Shown: positions 41,883-56,385, counted from the first letter of the stretch. The stretch: DNA of 64,000 bases from Progne subis subis (GCA_022316685.1 JAKJHU010000155.1:682001-746000); one strand, 5' to 3'. Notes: a model not told the origin generated them from the sequence alone. Numbers and translations: made by a program.

Positions 41883-44234
41883 TGGTCTTGTTTCCAAAAT
41901 GTAGACCCAGGCCACTTTTGGGCATGGAACTGATCATAAGAACCATGTATTAAGCCTTTAATCATGAAACAGTCTGGAGAATGCTGGGGAGTTTGGATAT
42001 GAACTGAAACAGGTTAAGAAAAAATCACTTTGTCAAAAACATCTAGTGCTATGATTGATAACAAAGCATAGAGGAAAGCCTAATATTTAAATATGTGAGC
42101 TTAGTGCATGGTAAAGTGCACACTGCCTTATCTATACAAGATTTCTCAAGCATACTTATTAGCATATATTGGCTAACAGGTGTTAACCTCAAAATTTCTA
42201 GACAATCTAGGGGGTGATATGAGTCTGAAGCTCTAAGTACAGTATTAATTTGACTGCCTTGTGGTGGGTTTTTTTGGTTGGGGGTGGTGTTTGCTATTGC
42301 AAGCAGGTTCTTCAAATGTACATTTCAATTTTGAGAATATTCTACTAAGAGAAGCATGTTCTGTAATCCTAGTTACATTGCAGTTATTTGTAAACAGTTT
42401 TGGGGGTTCTCTCATGTTGATACTATGGTTTTGATAATAATAACCAGGTATAGTTGCACCAGGATAGATTTATTCTGCATCTTTTATCTTACAGAAGAAG
42501 ATTTTTCTTTTGTCAATTTATTTTCCCTTCCTTTCTTGTCTTTTACCAAAGATTTCTATTCTTTTACTAATAAACTGAATTATTGTACCCTTGAACCCTT
42601 CAATGGTTTGAATATTCATTTTCTTTATATGTCAATCAAAACCTGCGTAAAAGTAGTTCTGTGTTTCAGTAATCTTTCTGTCCATCAATGGCTACTGACT
42701 TGTGGTTTTATTAAAAGTCTCATGATACTTCAAGTTTTTCATATTATAAAATAAAATATTTCTTACTTTTATTGCAGAGAATAGGATGTAGCTTAGAATA
42801 TGGAAATTCAGTGAACGGAGAAAATAAATTCCAAAAGTTATATGATTTTTAAACTAATCTCACGATCTATTGTGGTTTGGCTCTTGATTTTTGACTCTTT
42901 GGTGTTCTGGGCATTTCCACCCTCTTCTCAATGAAAGAGCAGGTATCTCAAAGCCACAGAGTTAGAGTTCCAACTCTGGAAACATTCGGGATTTTTCTAT
43001 AAGAATGGGATGATGATTCATTCTGTGCTCTCACAAGACAATCATGCATCTGCCCCTGTTTCAAAATCAGCAGCCCCGCCAGCTCGTCTCCATCGGCCTT
43101 GAGAAAACAGGAAGCAGAACACCACAGGAAGCGGTGCACTCTTACACCCACCCCAAAAACTTAGCTGCTAAACCTATTGCAAAATGTTAACAGAACACTG
43201 CAGGATACACTGAGAAAGAGATGAGAAATCTGCTGACCTTCGGGTGCCTGTGCAACTCCTGGCTCCAGTTTCTCAGGCCCACAGCCTAACTCAGTCACCA
43301 ACATGTCCTGTGTCTTTTAGCAAAACCAGCAAAGGTCCCCTACTGTAGGATGTTCTTACGCAGAATGCAAAGGCTTTTTCTTAATTATTTTCATCCCCCA
43401 AATCTGTACAAAAATGCAGTAAGAAGCTTCTCGTCTAGAGGGCTGACAGACTGAAAGATAGAAATAGAGAAGGTGGAGAGGACTGTTTTGTTGACTGTGA
43501 TTAACTGTGTACTCATTTCCTTGGCAACATGGAAGAAATGGGTGTTTTTAGAGGAGAGATTTATCAGTATACCTTGTGATTTGGATGTTTCTCATACTAA
43601 AAAAGTAAGATTATTTCTCACACTCCTGGTTGCAGAGAACAGACTGTACCATAAGTTTTCAGAGAATAGAGGTGCTTTCTGCTTAGAAAAGGAGGTGGAG
43701 GACAGACTGCTCTCAAGTAGGAAACCACTCCTTGGAGGTGCTGTGGGGCATGGAGTAGAATTAGGAAAGGCTGAAAGACAAGAATAGGATATTCCATAAC
43801 AAACAAAAGAGACAAGAAATATACAACATGCAAAAATGTTTTAAATGTGAGAACGTTTTTTGTTATTTTTGAATACTAAAATAATCTTGAGAATTTATTT
43901 TGCAAAGCCAAAGGGGAAAACTGCAAGTTTATATGCCGGATGATGGGCAAATAAAATGTTTGTAGAGGATTAGACATTAAAAAAAGCAGGATTTCTTAAT
44001 TAGAGAAGTTACCTCAAAAGAAGTCCAAGAATGGGAAGGTAGGAAAGGGTCAGGAGCAGAATTTGATGTTAGCTATTGAGACTAGATCCAAGCATTATAT
44101 TTCTGTTAGATATTTCTGTTGTCCAATAAATGCAGGTTTGAGAATCTGGTCACGGAAACCAAACTATTTATAAATTCTTGTTAAATTCTCTGAATTGTTT
44201 TAACAATATTTGGAATGAAAATTAAATACCTAGC

Positions 44235-44423
44235 TTTTCTTTTTTTTTTCTTTTTTTTTTTTCTTTTTTTTTTTCCCTTTTTTTTTTTTTTTAATTGTTG
44301 TTGTGTAGGGGGGGTTTGGTTTTGTCTGGGGTTTTTTTTGTTTTTTTTTTTTTTTTTTTTTTTGTTTTTTTGTTTGTTTGTTTGGGTTTGTGTTTTTTTG
44401 GTTTTTTTTTTTTTTTTTAATTT
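44235..44423 (+). repeat. T-rich (and TTTG-rich) low-complexity block
   Basis: About 190 bp of T runs broken by C, then by G. The centre, near 44308-44335, is G-rich. Opposite open frames are only Lys/Gln- or Phe-rich shadows. Read accuracy is likely to be poor here. Confidence 0.9.
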
Positions 44424-45402
44424 TAGCCAGTAAAAGTCAATTATTCCTTTAACTTCAACTAAATTGAGAAAAGCAGTCAGATAAAGAGCTGTACTGCAAG
44501 AGTGCTGAAAGTCCTGCACAGAGACTAAATGTAGATTTGAAAAAAATGTCTTCAGAACACTAAACAAATATCCCCCAAGAAGTGGCTTGGTTTTAATAAA
44601 GCAGAAAAGTTCTATGTAGAATCTTCGAGTGATCTTGCCTGGATGTGGATTTTAGATAAATATCTTAGTCAGAATGGCTGAAAGCTTTCTCTCCTTTTCA
44701 CTAGCTCCTAAGCATCTTCTTTCTCTGTCACAGTGCAATTCAACTTAATCTAGAACAAATGGAAATGTAGCTCCACCAAAATTAAATTCAGTATTTTATG
44801 TTCGGCTTTACTATGGAGAGACTTCTATCCAGATTTATAATACTTCCAGCACAGGTTAATTTTGGAAATACCTAATCTGAGACAAAAACTTCATTATACT
44901 TCCTTCTGGAGCAACTCATTCTATACAGATTTCTTCTGTTTCGTAGTCATTCAGCAGGCAACGTCAGTTTGCCTTGTAACTCCCCTCATTGCATTAACTC
45001 TCTTAACAACACACACTTTGGAATTTTTCTAAAGATGACAACCATGTTTTTTTTCTTGCCATGAAATAAATTTTAATTTTAAATGTGCTCAGAGATTAGT
45101 AACATGAGCAGTTCCAAAATTAGGATATCCATATTCTTCTCATTTTGATTTAAATCTCTCTCTCTTCATGCTGGTTATTCTGTCTGTTGGCTGTTTTCAT
45201 ACTTCTAAAGATGTTATTAAAACCCTGAATTTTACTAGACAGAATTCTGCCATGCTGGTTATGTCTTTTCTCCTGAAAATTATGATAATTACTGTTTCTC
45301 TTGGATTCAGGCTAAGCAAAAAATAAGATTGATTCTGTTTGTTTCTACTAAAATGTCCTGGTTCACATACTTGTTGTGGATTTTGCATGGAGCGCTCAGT
45401 GA

Positions 45403-45420
45403 TTTTTTTTTGGGGGGGGG
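45403..45420 (+). repeat. T9-G9 homopolymer pair
   Basis: Nine T residues directly followed by nine G residues. Simple sequence. Confidence 0.85.
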
Positions 45421-46499
45421 ACGACAAATCAGCATATACTTAAATTTCAAGATATGTCTTACCACTGTGCATTCACACACACAAAAAAAGAAAACAACCC
45501 ACCGGCTCACTAAATTTTTAGGTCAATATCGAATTATATCCCTTTGGGAATATTGCATGTCCTTAAGGTTGGATTTCTGGAACTCCTAGCCATATAAAGA
45601 TGAAAATTAGCCTATTCTGAGCAAGGAAGAGATTCTTCCACATGGAAACCAAACATTTAGGAAAAAACCCCAAAACTATTCCACCAGTTCTTCCTTATTT
45701 ATTTTATTCAATTTTCATTAAAACTCACAATTGGCTTTCAGCTTCTTTCCAAAATTTTGATGATTTGTCTAAGACTGTTTTGTGCTTAGTATTTCTTGAG
45801 ATTGATTTTTTTTTTTTTTTTCCTTATGAGCTCTCCAAACTGAGTGTTAATAAATTCTACAGATAGAAATTTAAGTCTGGGTGGAAAAAAAATCTCACTT
45901 TATCATTAATTGTCATTGCACTAAAACATAGAGCCAATGAAGATGATGAGGGAAACCAGGGGATTTCAGGCCTAAACTCTGTGGGCTTATTAGACTAGAT
46001 CATGCTCTCTGAAATTTGTGCCTTATTAGTGGTCTAATATGCAGTATGAAAATAATCTAATGTGTGAGGCAAGAAATAGAAGGAAAGGGGTGTGTTTTAT
46101 GCAAATAAACCCAGAAAGTGTTCAGGACTAGTGAGTTTTAAGTGCTTTGCAAACTGTCAGATTCCTGTTGTCAGAATTTTTCCATGTCTCTCATTGGAGA
46201 AAGCATTGATTTGATAGGATTTGACATCGCCCTTTGCAAATCAAATCTGCCCTTAGAGCTAGGAAAGACACCCTCTGAACAAAGATATGTGTTATAGATA
46301 TTGTATTAAATGGCATCATGAGGGTGCAGATTGGAAAATGGAAAGTAGTCTTCAAAATATGGACATGATAAGCGATTTGGAGAACAAAATCTGTCCTGCA
46401 GGACGCTATATTAGTCACATTTGATGGGTTTTCAATCAATTATTTCTTAGTGTTTTTCAGAGACAACTTCTTCAAAGTTGCAAGCTGCTGCTATCCCTC

Positions 46500-46700
46500 C
46501 TGACAATGGCTCTGCCTGGGCAGTCTCCGAGCTGGCTCCTCTGGTTTTCCTTTCAGCTGTTTTTACCAAGAGTGCAGGAGGCCATAAGTAAAGCCCATAA
46601 ATGCTTTGATTTATGGACCTTCACTGAGAGAAAGAGGAAGTGCCGTTTCTCCAGTAGCTCTGTGCTAACACACATTTCTTACTTCAAACCCATCTGGGTT
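46500..46700. promoter_or_regulatory. Candidate SPI1 distal enhancer (URE-like), about -18.6 kb
   Basis: The patch contains an ideal PU.1 site AAAGAGGAAGTG (46631-46642), a TCF/LEF site CTTTGAT (46604-46610), an E-box CAGCTG (46554-46559) and TCTGGTTTTCC, which resembles a RUNX or ETS half-site. The mammalian SPI1 upstream regulatory element lies 14-17 kb upstream and uses PU.1, RUNX and TCF/LEF inputs. Distance and motif set fit, but sequence homology has not been tested. Confidence 0.35.
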
Positions 46701-49700
46701 TTTAGTTAAAAATCACCCTGCACACTTCATCCTGTCCCTTCATTTGTTCTCTTAAATTCACTGGTGAGGTTTTTACTCTGTTTATTTGGTATCTTTACTG
46801 TATTTTCATCAGTCCACAGCTTCTTTTAACTCCTCATAACCTACTTTTGCTAAGCTAGAACACTTTAGATCTCCTTTGTGAAATATGTTTCAGATTTGTT
46901 TGGTCATTATGTTGTTTGTTTGTTTGTATTCATTGACAAAACTAGAAGACAAAAAAAGAATTGGAACAATGGAGAAAGAGAATAGCAAAAGGAAGGCTGA
47001 AAATTCAAAACACAGTTTCATCACCTTCAGCATACTATATAATTTTGTCCATCAATTTATCAATTCAACTTTAGATCAAAGCATATTTTTGTTATGTCAA
47101 TTGAAGCATAATTTTGTTTAATTTCACTACTTACAGTTTCTGCAGTGTGAAAGGCAGACAGTTTGTTCTCCTCTTATGCACTTCAGATTTGATTTTCATA
47201 GTTCTTGAGCTCTATTGATTTCACCTGAGCTTGTTGGAATTTAGACTATTAGATATTTTACCAATAAATAATATAATCTTCAGAGTTGAATATGATCTAC
47301 AAAGGATTTTCTAGTATCATTAGTACTTTATTAGCTTTAACAAAACCAATATCTAAAATATGCAAACTCCATGTTTTGAATTACAGGGTTTCTACATGAC
47401 AATTCCATTCTGGGTCTACCAAATTTTCTTAGATGAAGCAACTTCCTTATGTCAGGATTATGTGACAGAGCTAGAGCAATGTTCAGGACAGAGCTGCCCT
47501 CCCAGAAAAAGCAGGTTTTGTTCTTCCCTTCTTTGTGAACATTTTTGGCAGTTCCAGACTTATTTAACATTCTGCTTGCCTCAGGTTTCAGTTATGCAGA
47601 TGCCCACAGTACTTTTTCCCTTTGAGCAGTCAGCTCGAGTCTGAATCAGATGACAGAATGGTTGGACAAGGTTGTCTAAGGACAATGTCTGTTCTGCTCT
47701 GGACATTGCTAAAGAAGAGACTGCAGCTGCCATAGACCTGCCTGGTAAACCCACGCTTGCTTATTCTGTAGCCCTCAGGACTATAAGATTTTTCTTTACT
47801 GTATAGAACTTCAGAAAATCAGGTAGAAGGTTTTTCTTAAGATAGGCTAAGAAACACTTTGAGGAGATCAGATCAGATATTCTCTGTTTTTTCCTTTCTT
47901 CCTGACTTAATTTTAATTATTTTTTTCCACTGAAGAATTAAAGATTGATTTTGGGGCAGCACCTTCCAGAACCATTATTTTCATTCTCTGCCTTCAAAAA
48001 TATGGCTCAATCTTTATTGTTATGTGCAATTAAACTTCAGTTCAGGATTTGTATTTCCTACGAAACAAAAATAATTAAAGTTTGCACAAAAAGAAAAAAT
48101 AATTAAAAAGAAAAAAAGTTTTAAAGAGCAACCAGAGCATTTCTATTCTGCATTTTTTCCAGTTGGTGATAAGCTTGACTGTCTCTCTCCTCCACCCATG
48201 CAAACACTGAGCTTTGTTTCTGTAGATCACAAATGGCATGATTTTGCATTTCTGCCTGCTGCTTTGGTTGAAGTAGAGCAGTGGGGCTTAGCAGAGTGGG
48301 ACAGCTGGGTGAAATGTTTCTTGCTGTCTTGATTCTTTCTCTTTCAAAAGTGAGTTGTACTAATCCTTGTGGGAAGGAAGAAGATGATGGTTTTGCTCAA
48401 ATATTGTCAGCGACTATTCTTTACTTTGGCAATCCTGGAATTTCCCTGAAGGCTTTTGTTTCTTGCAAGTTCTCTGATACATTTTTTTCCCTCAATTTAT
48501 TTTCTAAGTCTCTGAGCCCCAACCAAACTGGTTGCCGTCTTTCAGTAATATAATGGAAAACTAACCTTTGACCCCTCCAGATATTTTGGAACATCAGGAT
48601 TGTAATAAACTACAAAAAGATGGCTGCTGCTTGCCTCTGGTAGATGGATTTTATCAGAAAAGGTAGTGCTGATTTGTATCACTCAGCCACACTAAGGTTA
48701 TACAAAGAGCAGCAAAGCCCCAGGAGCATAACAGTCGGTCTGCTCTTAACCTCAGACCTTTATCTCTCACAGCCAGCTTCCTTCCCACACCACAAGCACC
48801 ACGTGTTATTTTATACTAGAGGCAACACTCAGCAACTGGGGTCTATCTGCCCAAAGAATGGAACAGGAAAAGGAGGATGACATGAACATAAGATGGGTGG
48901 GCAGCACAAGGACTAACAACCATGGAGCAAAACTCTCACAAACCAGTGCCAAACCCCAACACAGTGTGTGAGCTTTGGAGTGCTCAGGAGGGGCTTTTCA
49001 GTCAGTCGGTTCTTTTTTGTCCCAAGGTGTTGTCTTTACCTCTGGGTGATGAGAAGTGAATTTGACTAACAACTGCTGAATGAGGTGAGAGAAAGCTGAA
49101 GGAATCAGAGGGTGATAGCACCTGCTCCAGTCTGCCGGAAGGAACCCATGACTAACACCAGTGTCCCCCCTGTCCCAGGGGACAATATGTATTGCACCCG
49201 GATATAGATGTGCTGCTGGCAGCAAGTTCCATTACTGCACAGCCACATCACCCCACGCATGAATTGAAATTTGTTAAACCCCAAAAATAAGCAGGGAAAC
49301 TGATTTTACCCTTTTATGCATTCGCTGTAACTCATCTCCATAGGGGGAAGAGAGGTGCATGTTGGAGTTCAGCAGAGTGGCACCTTCTAAAGCCTTTGGC
49401 AAGGGATAAATCCCTGACTGTATAAGCCTTGAGAACAAAGAGAAAACAAAGGAAAATCTGATGCCCCTGGGTAAAGTTTTGTCTGAGTAAGAATGTGTTG
49501 TGATTTACTATTTAATTGTTAACAAACAGGACAGATGCTTGGCTGTTGAGGGTTTAATGATCAATATTTTGCAGGAATCAGAATAGTACTTCTTACTCTT
49601 CACTTCCTTGATACAGAGCATAAAATGATAAACTGTCTATAAAGATGAGATAGGGTAGGCAAAAAAACCCTAAACCACCAGAGACAGCTGCACAGATCAG

Positions 49701-51173
49701 CAGCTGTGACACACACAGGAAATTTGGATGGAAAGAACCATTAGTGCATTGAGACCATCTCCTTGTCTGTTAGCAGGGCCAGCCCCTTTTTAGCAGACTT
49801 TGAAAAAGCAACTCCTTCATGACAGACGTGGGTGGCCCTAAGATTTTGTGCTTCTTAAATAGTCTCTCAGGAAAAAGGCCTTTACAGATATCAATCTCCG
49901 GCTCACCTTTTCTAATTTGAGCTTGCATCCATCCTGTAACAGAAACAGGTCTGTCCTTTGTATTTGAATGACTTGTCAAGCTACCATTTTGCTCAGTATT
50001 CCTATGTTGCTCTATAGCAGTTGCAATTGTATGACAAAACTCATCCTAGGATAGGCATAGGATGTCTAGGAACAGCTGTTCTGCAGCCATTTCACTGAGT
50101 GATGGAAGTGTGTCTTAATCGTTAGAGGAAATAAATAGTGGGCAAGACTGTACATGTCTCTTGGCCAAAATGCACATCTCCCATCAAGACTCAAATTTTA
50201 CGGTTTTGCTTTGCAGACCATCTGCTAAATTCTCTCAGTCCCTTAGGAATGGAGAATATTAAACAGTTGACAAACAGGAGCTCAAATTTTAGAGACTTCT
50301 TGACAAGTCTGTACTTGGGTCATCCTGATTTAATGCTCATAATATGACTGATTTGAAATTAATTCTGAGGAAAAAAATCCAAAGTAAATGTTGCGTGCGT
50401 AGCTGGATAAATTTCATGGCAACTCAGAGGGGAAGAATATTCAATCCAAAATGCAAACCTTATCATAAACTACTAAAGATACACAGTGGAAGTTTTTGAA
50501 GAGCTGCAGCTGGAAAACAACTAATTGCACTGGCAAAATCAGAGGTATGAAGACTTGTGTGGGTCTTAAGCCCATTCTGTCATCCTCTCCATATTGTCAG
50601 ACATAAAAACCATGTATTTTCTGTCAAAGTCCCACAGCAAACCATGTGGAAAACAATGAGCTATAAATAACTCCTCCTCAACATGAAAGGTGACTAATCT
50701 GCTGCTTCCAAAAATATCACTCCTCAAACCCCTAAAATTTTCCTTTCACTTTTAAAATTTAAATGTCTTTACCTGTGTTTGTATTAAAGCCAGGTGATGG
50801 GGTGATCTGTACTGTACTCCTTCCTTGACCACCTCTCCTACTACCCTTGGTGCGCCCTTTCAGTCGTCAAATACCTGCAGAAATGTCACTTTAGCTAAGT
50901 GTAGCCTCTGAATTACATTAATGGAAAGGCAGATATCATGAAAGAAAATGGAATAGCAAACGCTGACACAGGAGAACATGCTCCACTGTTTAGGATCTGG
51001 CTTGTAAGCTAGGATATTGAGTTAATTTTCTGATTCCTTGACTCATTAGATGGCCAGTTGCACCCTCTCTGCCTTTATTTTCCCTCTTGGTCATGGCAGA
51101 CACGTTTAGTGCCTTATTTGATGTAAAACATTGTATCTAAAGAAGAATTAAGTGTTTTGAGATCTGTTAATTT

Positions 51174-51188
51174 AAAAAAAAAAAAAAA
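51174..51188 (+). repeat. Poly(A) run, 15 nt
   Basis: Simple A15 tract followed by GGCAAAAGC. Confidence 0.9.
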
Positions 51189-54100
51189 GGCAAAAGCTGT
51201 AATACCAGCACTAAATGGTATTACTGCAATGAAAAGTCAGCGGAAACGGTCCTACAGACCTTAAAATCCATGGAAGTCCAGTGTCACGGGTTAGTACAGT
51301 TTAGTTTTTTAGTTATAGAAAAACGTAAAATAATTCTCCAGGTCCCTCTGCCCTTGCTGCCGCTCATGCTTTATCAGTTATGGAGCATAAATCACCCACT
51401 TGGTCTTGAATCTGCCCTACGTTTAATGGAAATGCAGTGGGAAAAGGGGTATCAACTTTATTTAGCAGAGGCTAATGATTGCAAAGGGATTGTAGTTCAA
51501 CAGCCAGTGATATTTCAGTTCTATATGTTCCATACACATTTGTATAACAGTGGTACAACAGGATGTTTTTTTTAATAGAATTGGGATGGCTATGTTTGAA
51601 ACTACGAAATACATGAAGCACATGATAAGGAAGTTTATGCAGAGTTTTATGCTCTGTTTTTAACTAGACACATAGGAATGAGTATGCAAGTATTTTTAAT
51701 TTTGTCCTGCTTTAGTATGTTATGAGCCAAACAGTGGCAGCTGAATTGAGCAAGAAAGATGATTTCATTTGCTGTTAAAAAAGAAATTTTTCACAGGACC
51801 TAAATCACACAGTTTATGTAAGTCAGTAGCATATTTTTTAAATTTATCTTCTTTTCTCTTCAATAATTTCTTCTATAGGTTCTGTAATTCCAGCTAGGTT
51901 ACAATATTTTTCCTTGCACAGGTATAATTTCAGCCAAATATTTTCTCACCTACTTCTACAATGATAGCAAAAATAACAATTTTGTAATGCCTTAAAAGTC
52001 AACGATTTGGCTATGTTATGTCATAATTCCAGGCTAGTTTGTTATTTTGAATTCATTATGCATTTTGATAATCTTAGGGTGAGTCATAGTGGGGAAGACT
52101 CAGTAAATGAAGAACTGAAATTTTTATTGCTTTTCCATATTTTGTTTTAGAGTACAGATTTGTCTGTTTGTTAGTTGGTTGGTAAATAAGAATTTGGAAG
52201 AGAACGGTAGAGGAATAGGATTCTGGTGAAAGAAATTACAACTTTATTTTAACTTGTTAATGAAATGTGTTAATTTGTGAATTTTCCTTGATTTTTCTAA
52301 CTGATGTTGTAGTTTTAAATTGAATTTCTGCAAGAGAATAAGTATTTTATCCTGCTACATTTTTTAGAGAGTAAAAGTCTGTAAGTTTCCCCTGAATACT
52401 TTGGCAACTCTGTGTGGGGCCTATGTATTAGTTTAAAGTAGGAAAGTTAAATCTCACTGGACTATGAAAATATGGCTTTGAAAATAAAGTATCTGCACAT
52501 AAAACTTTTAAAGGCTTATGACTTTATACACAGAAAATTCTGATCATAATGAAATTTTTGGATGGCTTGCTAATGATCTCTTCCTTTCCTTGTGTTTTGC
52601 CAGGCCTCTCAGACTTCCCCTTTGAAATAACTTACACTTGTTCCCTGCATATTTTTAATGTTTTGGTAACTTCTTGTCTCTGGTCATCAGTGTCTCCTCC
52701 TGCCTCTTTCTTGTCTTTTTTTTTATGTCCTTCTTGTGTCTATCTGTGATGTCTAAAGCTACCAAGTCATCCTGTTCCATGCACCTCTTTCCAGACATAG
52801 CACTGTTTTCTCTCCTCATCATCACCTCACGGTTTGTTGGGAACTCCGTTACCGTGCTGGAAAGGCGAACCATAGTTCAGCTCCATCTACAGGCTTTTGA
52901 GTAAAGCCTGGTACAGCTAAGCACCCTAACAAAATATTTTTGTAGTCCAAATAAGTCCTCTGTGTGGGAGGTCAGCTTTTAAAACATGCAGCGGTTCATT
53001 TGAAAAACTCCCTTGGGGCTTTGAACTTGCAGGCAAATCTCTTAGAAACTGGTACCAAATGGCTTTTCATGGTGAGCTGTCCAGACAGTGTCTGCTCAGC
53101 AAAGGCTATCTTTCCACAAGCCAGAATCAAATCTTGATTGTGTCTGTATTTGGATTTTATCCCACCTCAAAGGAGGAGAATTCAGAGTGCTTCATCTCAA
53201 GCGCCAGTGCAGGAGGAGGTAGGACAAAAATCAGTGACTCCATTTTGACACAGGCAGGAAACAATGAGAGGGAGGGGGCCTTGTTTCTACAACAAAAATA
53301 ACATTTTGAGACTCTCCTATCATGATTCAGCAGCTCTGATGTCAATTTACAGTAACAAAGGAGATGGGAGATGGTCTATGTGGGAAGGAGTGTCGACAAA
53401 AGCATCTTGTACAACTTCCTCTGGGCTCCTCAGCTGTGTTATCAGGGGTGGGCAGCTGTATAGGACAAGCCCAGTATTAGGGGAGCAAAGGTCCAGACTG
53501 CTGAGAAGAGGCCTGAGGTAATAGCAAGAAATAAGGGGGGTAGATAAGCTTTCAAACTCAGGATCTGTGATCTTTGTGGGGCCACTGGCTCTGCCAGCCT
53601 GCAGATGTATTTCCACAGCGTAAGTAAATGCCTGACCTGGGAAAAAAACACACAGTGTTCAGAGCATAGCCCATTTCTGATAGTGCAAAATTTGTGACAC
53701 TCAAACATGGAATGAACCTAAAAATGTCATGGCTGGTTAAAACATTTTTAGATCCTTGCAATACTAATTTGGAGTTGTTATTTTCGTGTTCAGTTTTTTC
53801 AATTTTGTCAGTTTCATGCTTCAAAATTTTTCAAGCTGCCTAATTGAAAACTTCATGAAACACAGAGAGACTGAGATTCCATGGGACCTCTTGCTATGCC
53901 AAGAGGTTTGGCTTCTGAGGTGAAATACAAAATATCCTAGTATGAAGTTGTGGGGTGAAAAGGGATTTGGCAGTACTGTGTCTCACAATTTTTCTCAGCT
54001 ATGTTTATCGCTATTGTATCTGATACCAACTCTATCCAACAAAAGATGACAAATTTTACAGACCTCATGTTTGAGATGCTATGCCTTCATCCCAATTTTC

Positions 54101-55180
54101 TTCTCCTAAGGATTACTTTGAGTTGGACTCTAAACAGTCTTTCTTGCCTCAAACTGCTTGTTTCCTTCTTCTACTAGACCTGTTGATTCTCTGCTAAATT
54201 TACTCATGCTTGCACATTTCTATCCTTGATCATAGCACCAGGAAAGCGTTGCTGTGTACAGGATTGCTCATCTTGATGTTGCATGTGAATTGTTCTGTTT
54301 AACCAAAACATCAGGTTTCCTCAGATTACTGGTAACTCGTTCTTGTGAATGCTAGTTGTGATTCAGTGACAATTCCCTTTGCTATTCTTCTGAATCTTCC
54401 TCCACAATGTCTGCCACTAAGTTTCAGTCTTGCCTGTGACACTCCCACTATTACTCCAGTTCTGGGCTTCTTTGTCAACTAAAAAAGAAAAAAAAGGGCT
54501 TCCCCCACCTACCTTGAGTACCTCGGATGAACTTAGCTATCAATTGCACTTTTTTTAGTGCCAACTTTATACAACTTCTGTCACCTTAGACAAACAGAAA
54601 TGGAAAAACCCTGATCTCACAGTTTTCTTCCGTCTTTGAGAACTTATTTCATAATGCAGGATGCCAGACTGAAACACAGCAGGAGATGTCCTCCTTGGTC
54701 TTTTTACAGAGCTGTTTGTATCAACCTACTGGGTAGTCCTGTGTTTTACCTAAATGGAGATGGCATAGATTCATCAAGAGTCTGGAAGGAGACTGTAAAC
54801 CCCTGACCTCTACTATTTGTGTAGAGTTGTGACTTCCCCATTACAAGAAAACTGGACTAAGCTGCAATAACTGCACTTAAAATTTTAGTGGTCAATGCTA
54901 ATAATGGATCCTTTTGAATTCAAGAAGCTGGAAAATTTAATTCTGTCTCTGCTGGCTTGAGGTAGGCATTGGTCTGAACCATAGTAGTAGCTTCGGAGAT
55001 CCTTTTGCACTCCATAAACCCCTTCATTACAGAGGACTGATATTTGAAACCTTCTCTTCACACCATGCCTTACAACTGCTACTCTTACAGCTCTGCCAAG
55101 CGATGGCTCCTCCACTTAGAGGGTTGGTAGCTCTGTACAGTGTGAAGCCTACAGTAATCAGGGTGAGTGACAGCACAGGC

Positions 55181-55296
55181 CTCACTTCTCGCAGTAGCTG
55201 AGAGTGTGAATCTTGGCACCAGCATTCAGAATATGGCCCTCACTAGGGAGGGATGTAGATCTCACTCCATGCAGAGACTGGAAGTGTGAATGTTGG
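55181..55296 (+). repeat. Imperfect direct repeat, 80-bp period
   Basis: The roughly 36-nt segments at 55181-55216 and 55261-55296 both start CTCACT, share GCAG, and end AGTGTGAAT, a base, TTGG. Identity is about 70 percent, suggesting an old local duplication. Confidence 0.5.
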
Positions 55297-56385
55297 TTAT
55301 GAATTATGTGTATGCCTGCAGCACTGATACTGAAAAATGCATACAGAACGGCAGCTTGTCCTCTGCCAGCTGAAGGGCAGGAACCAGATCTGGGTCTCTT
55401 CCTTGAGACAAGAAGCTGATCTAAGCTCTAGAAATCAGGTTTTTCATTACTGATCACTGAAACACACAGGGAAACCTTTCATAGTCAGAACCCAGGATTA
55501 ACTACATTTAGAACTAAGACAAAGACAATTTTGTATCAAACACAAAGCACATATTCAGCACGGTAGGCTAGTATTGTGACCTTCCTATTTAAGTCTGAAA
55601 CTCTAGTGAAGAACAAACAAATGCTGGTCTTCTGGTAGAGGTTTAGGGTTTGCTAGACCTTCCAGCACTGCTTGTTTTCCCTGATCACATAGATTTCCCT
55701 TCCATTTCTTGCTTACACTTGGTTAAGATGAGGTAAATCAGCATGGATCTCCATTCTAACTTTTGTAAATCCTCTATTGTTCATCTGCCACATTTCACTC
55801 ATTGGCCCCAACCAGCTCTCTGGCTTTCTCTTTCCCAGACCAGGCCCATCTTTTTTCTTCTTCCTCCAGAATGACACTGAATTCTGCCCAGATTAAACAG
55901 CACTGACCAGGCAGTTCAATTACTCCTTACAAACACTAGTAAAGTGCTAGTGAGACTGAGCTCCCCAGCTGGAGGTGGTGTGTCTGTGCATGGAGTCAGG
56001 CATAAAAGGAGTCACTGGGGCTAGTGGACAAACTTGAGGTTCACACAGAGTTAATATGCTGACAGAAATACTGAGCTTTACATCTGAAAAACCAAATACA
56101 AAAATAATATGATGAGTAAGACTAAAATTCCCTGTTCTGAGCTTCCATGGGGCCAGCTCCCCTCCCCACCCCCCTTCAGGGCTCAGCAGTCACTTCTCCT
56201 TTTCTGCCGTGCCTTGCAGAAATGTCTCCTGGGATGAGTCAGAGGAGGACTTCCAGGCAACAGTGTTACTGCCTTTGGCCCCACCAAACAGTGGGCAAAA
56301 ATGCCTCTGCTGGGGCCTCACAGCTCCTTTCACATACTTTTAGGGCTCCCTCTGATTCACGTACCCCTTGATACTGTTTTTTTCT

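Noticed and set aside
42356..42754. 132-codon plus-strand frame rich in Phe, Leu, Ile
   Set aside because: Biased composition from AT-rich DNA, no domain, no splice or promoter context.
44181..44567. Lys/Gln-rich minus-strand frame and Phe-rich plus-strand frame
   Set aside because: Translations of a T-rich simple repeat.
46909..46927. GTTTGTTTGTTTG stretch
   Set aside because: Very short tetranucleotide repeat with no further significance.
54885..55115. 76-codon minus-strand frame with protein-like composition
   Set aside because: Looked exon-like, but no flanking splice sites in a consistent phase and no recognised family.
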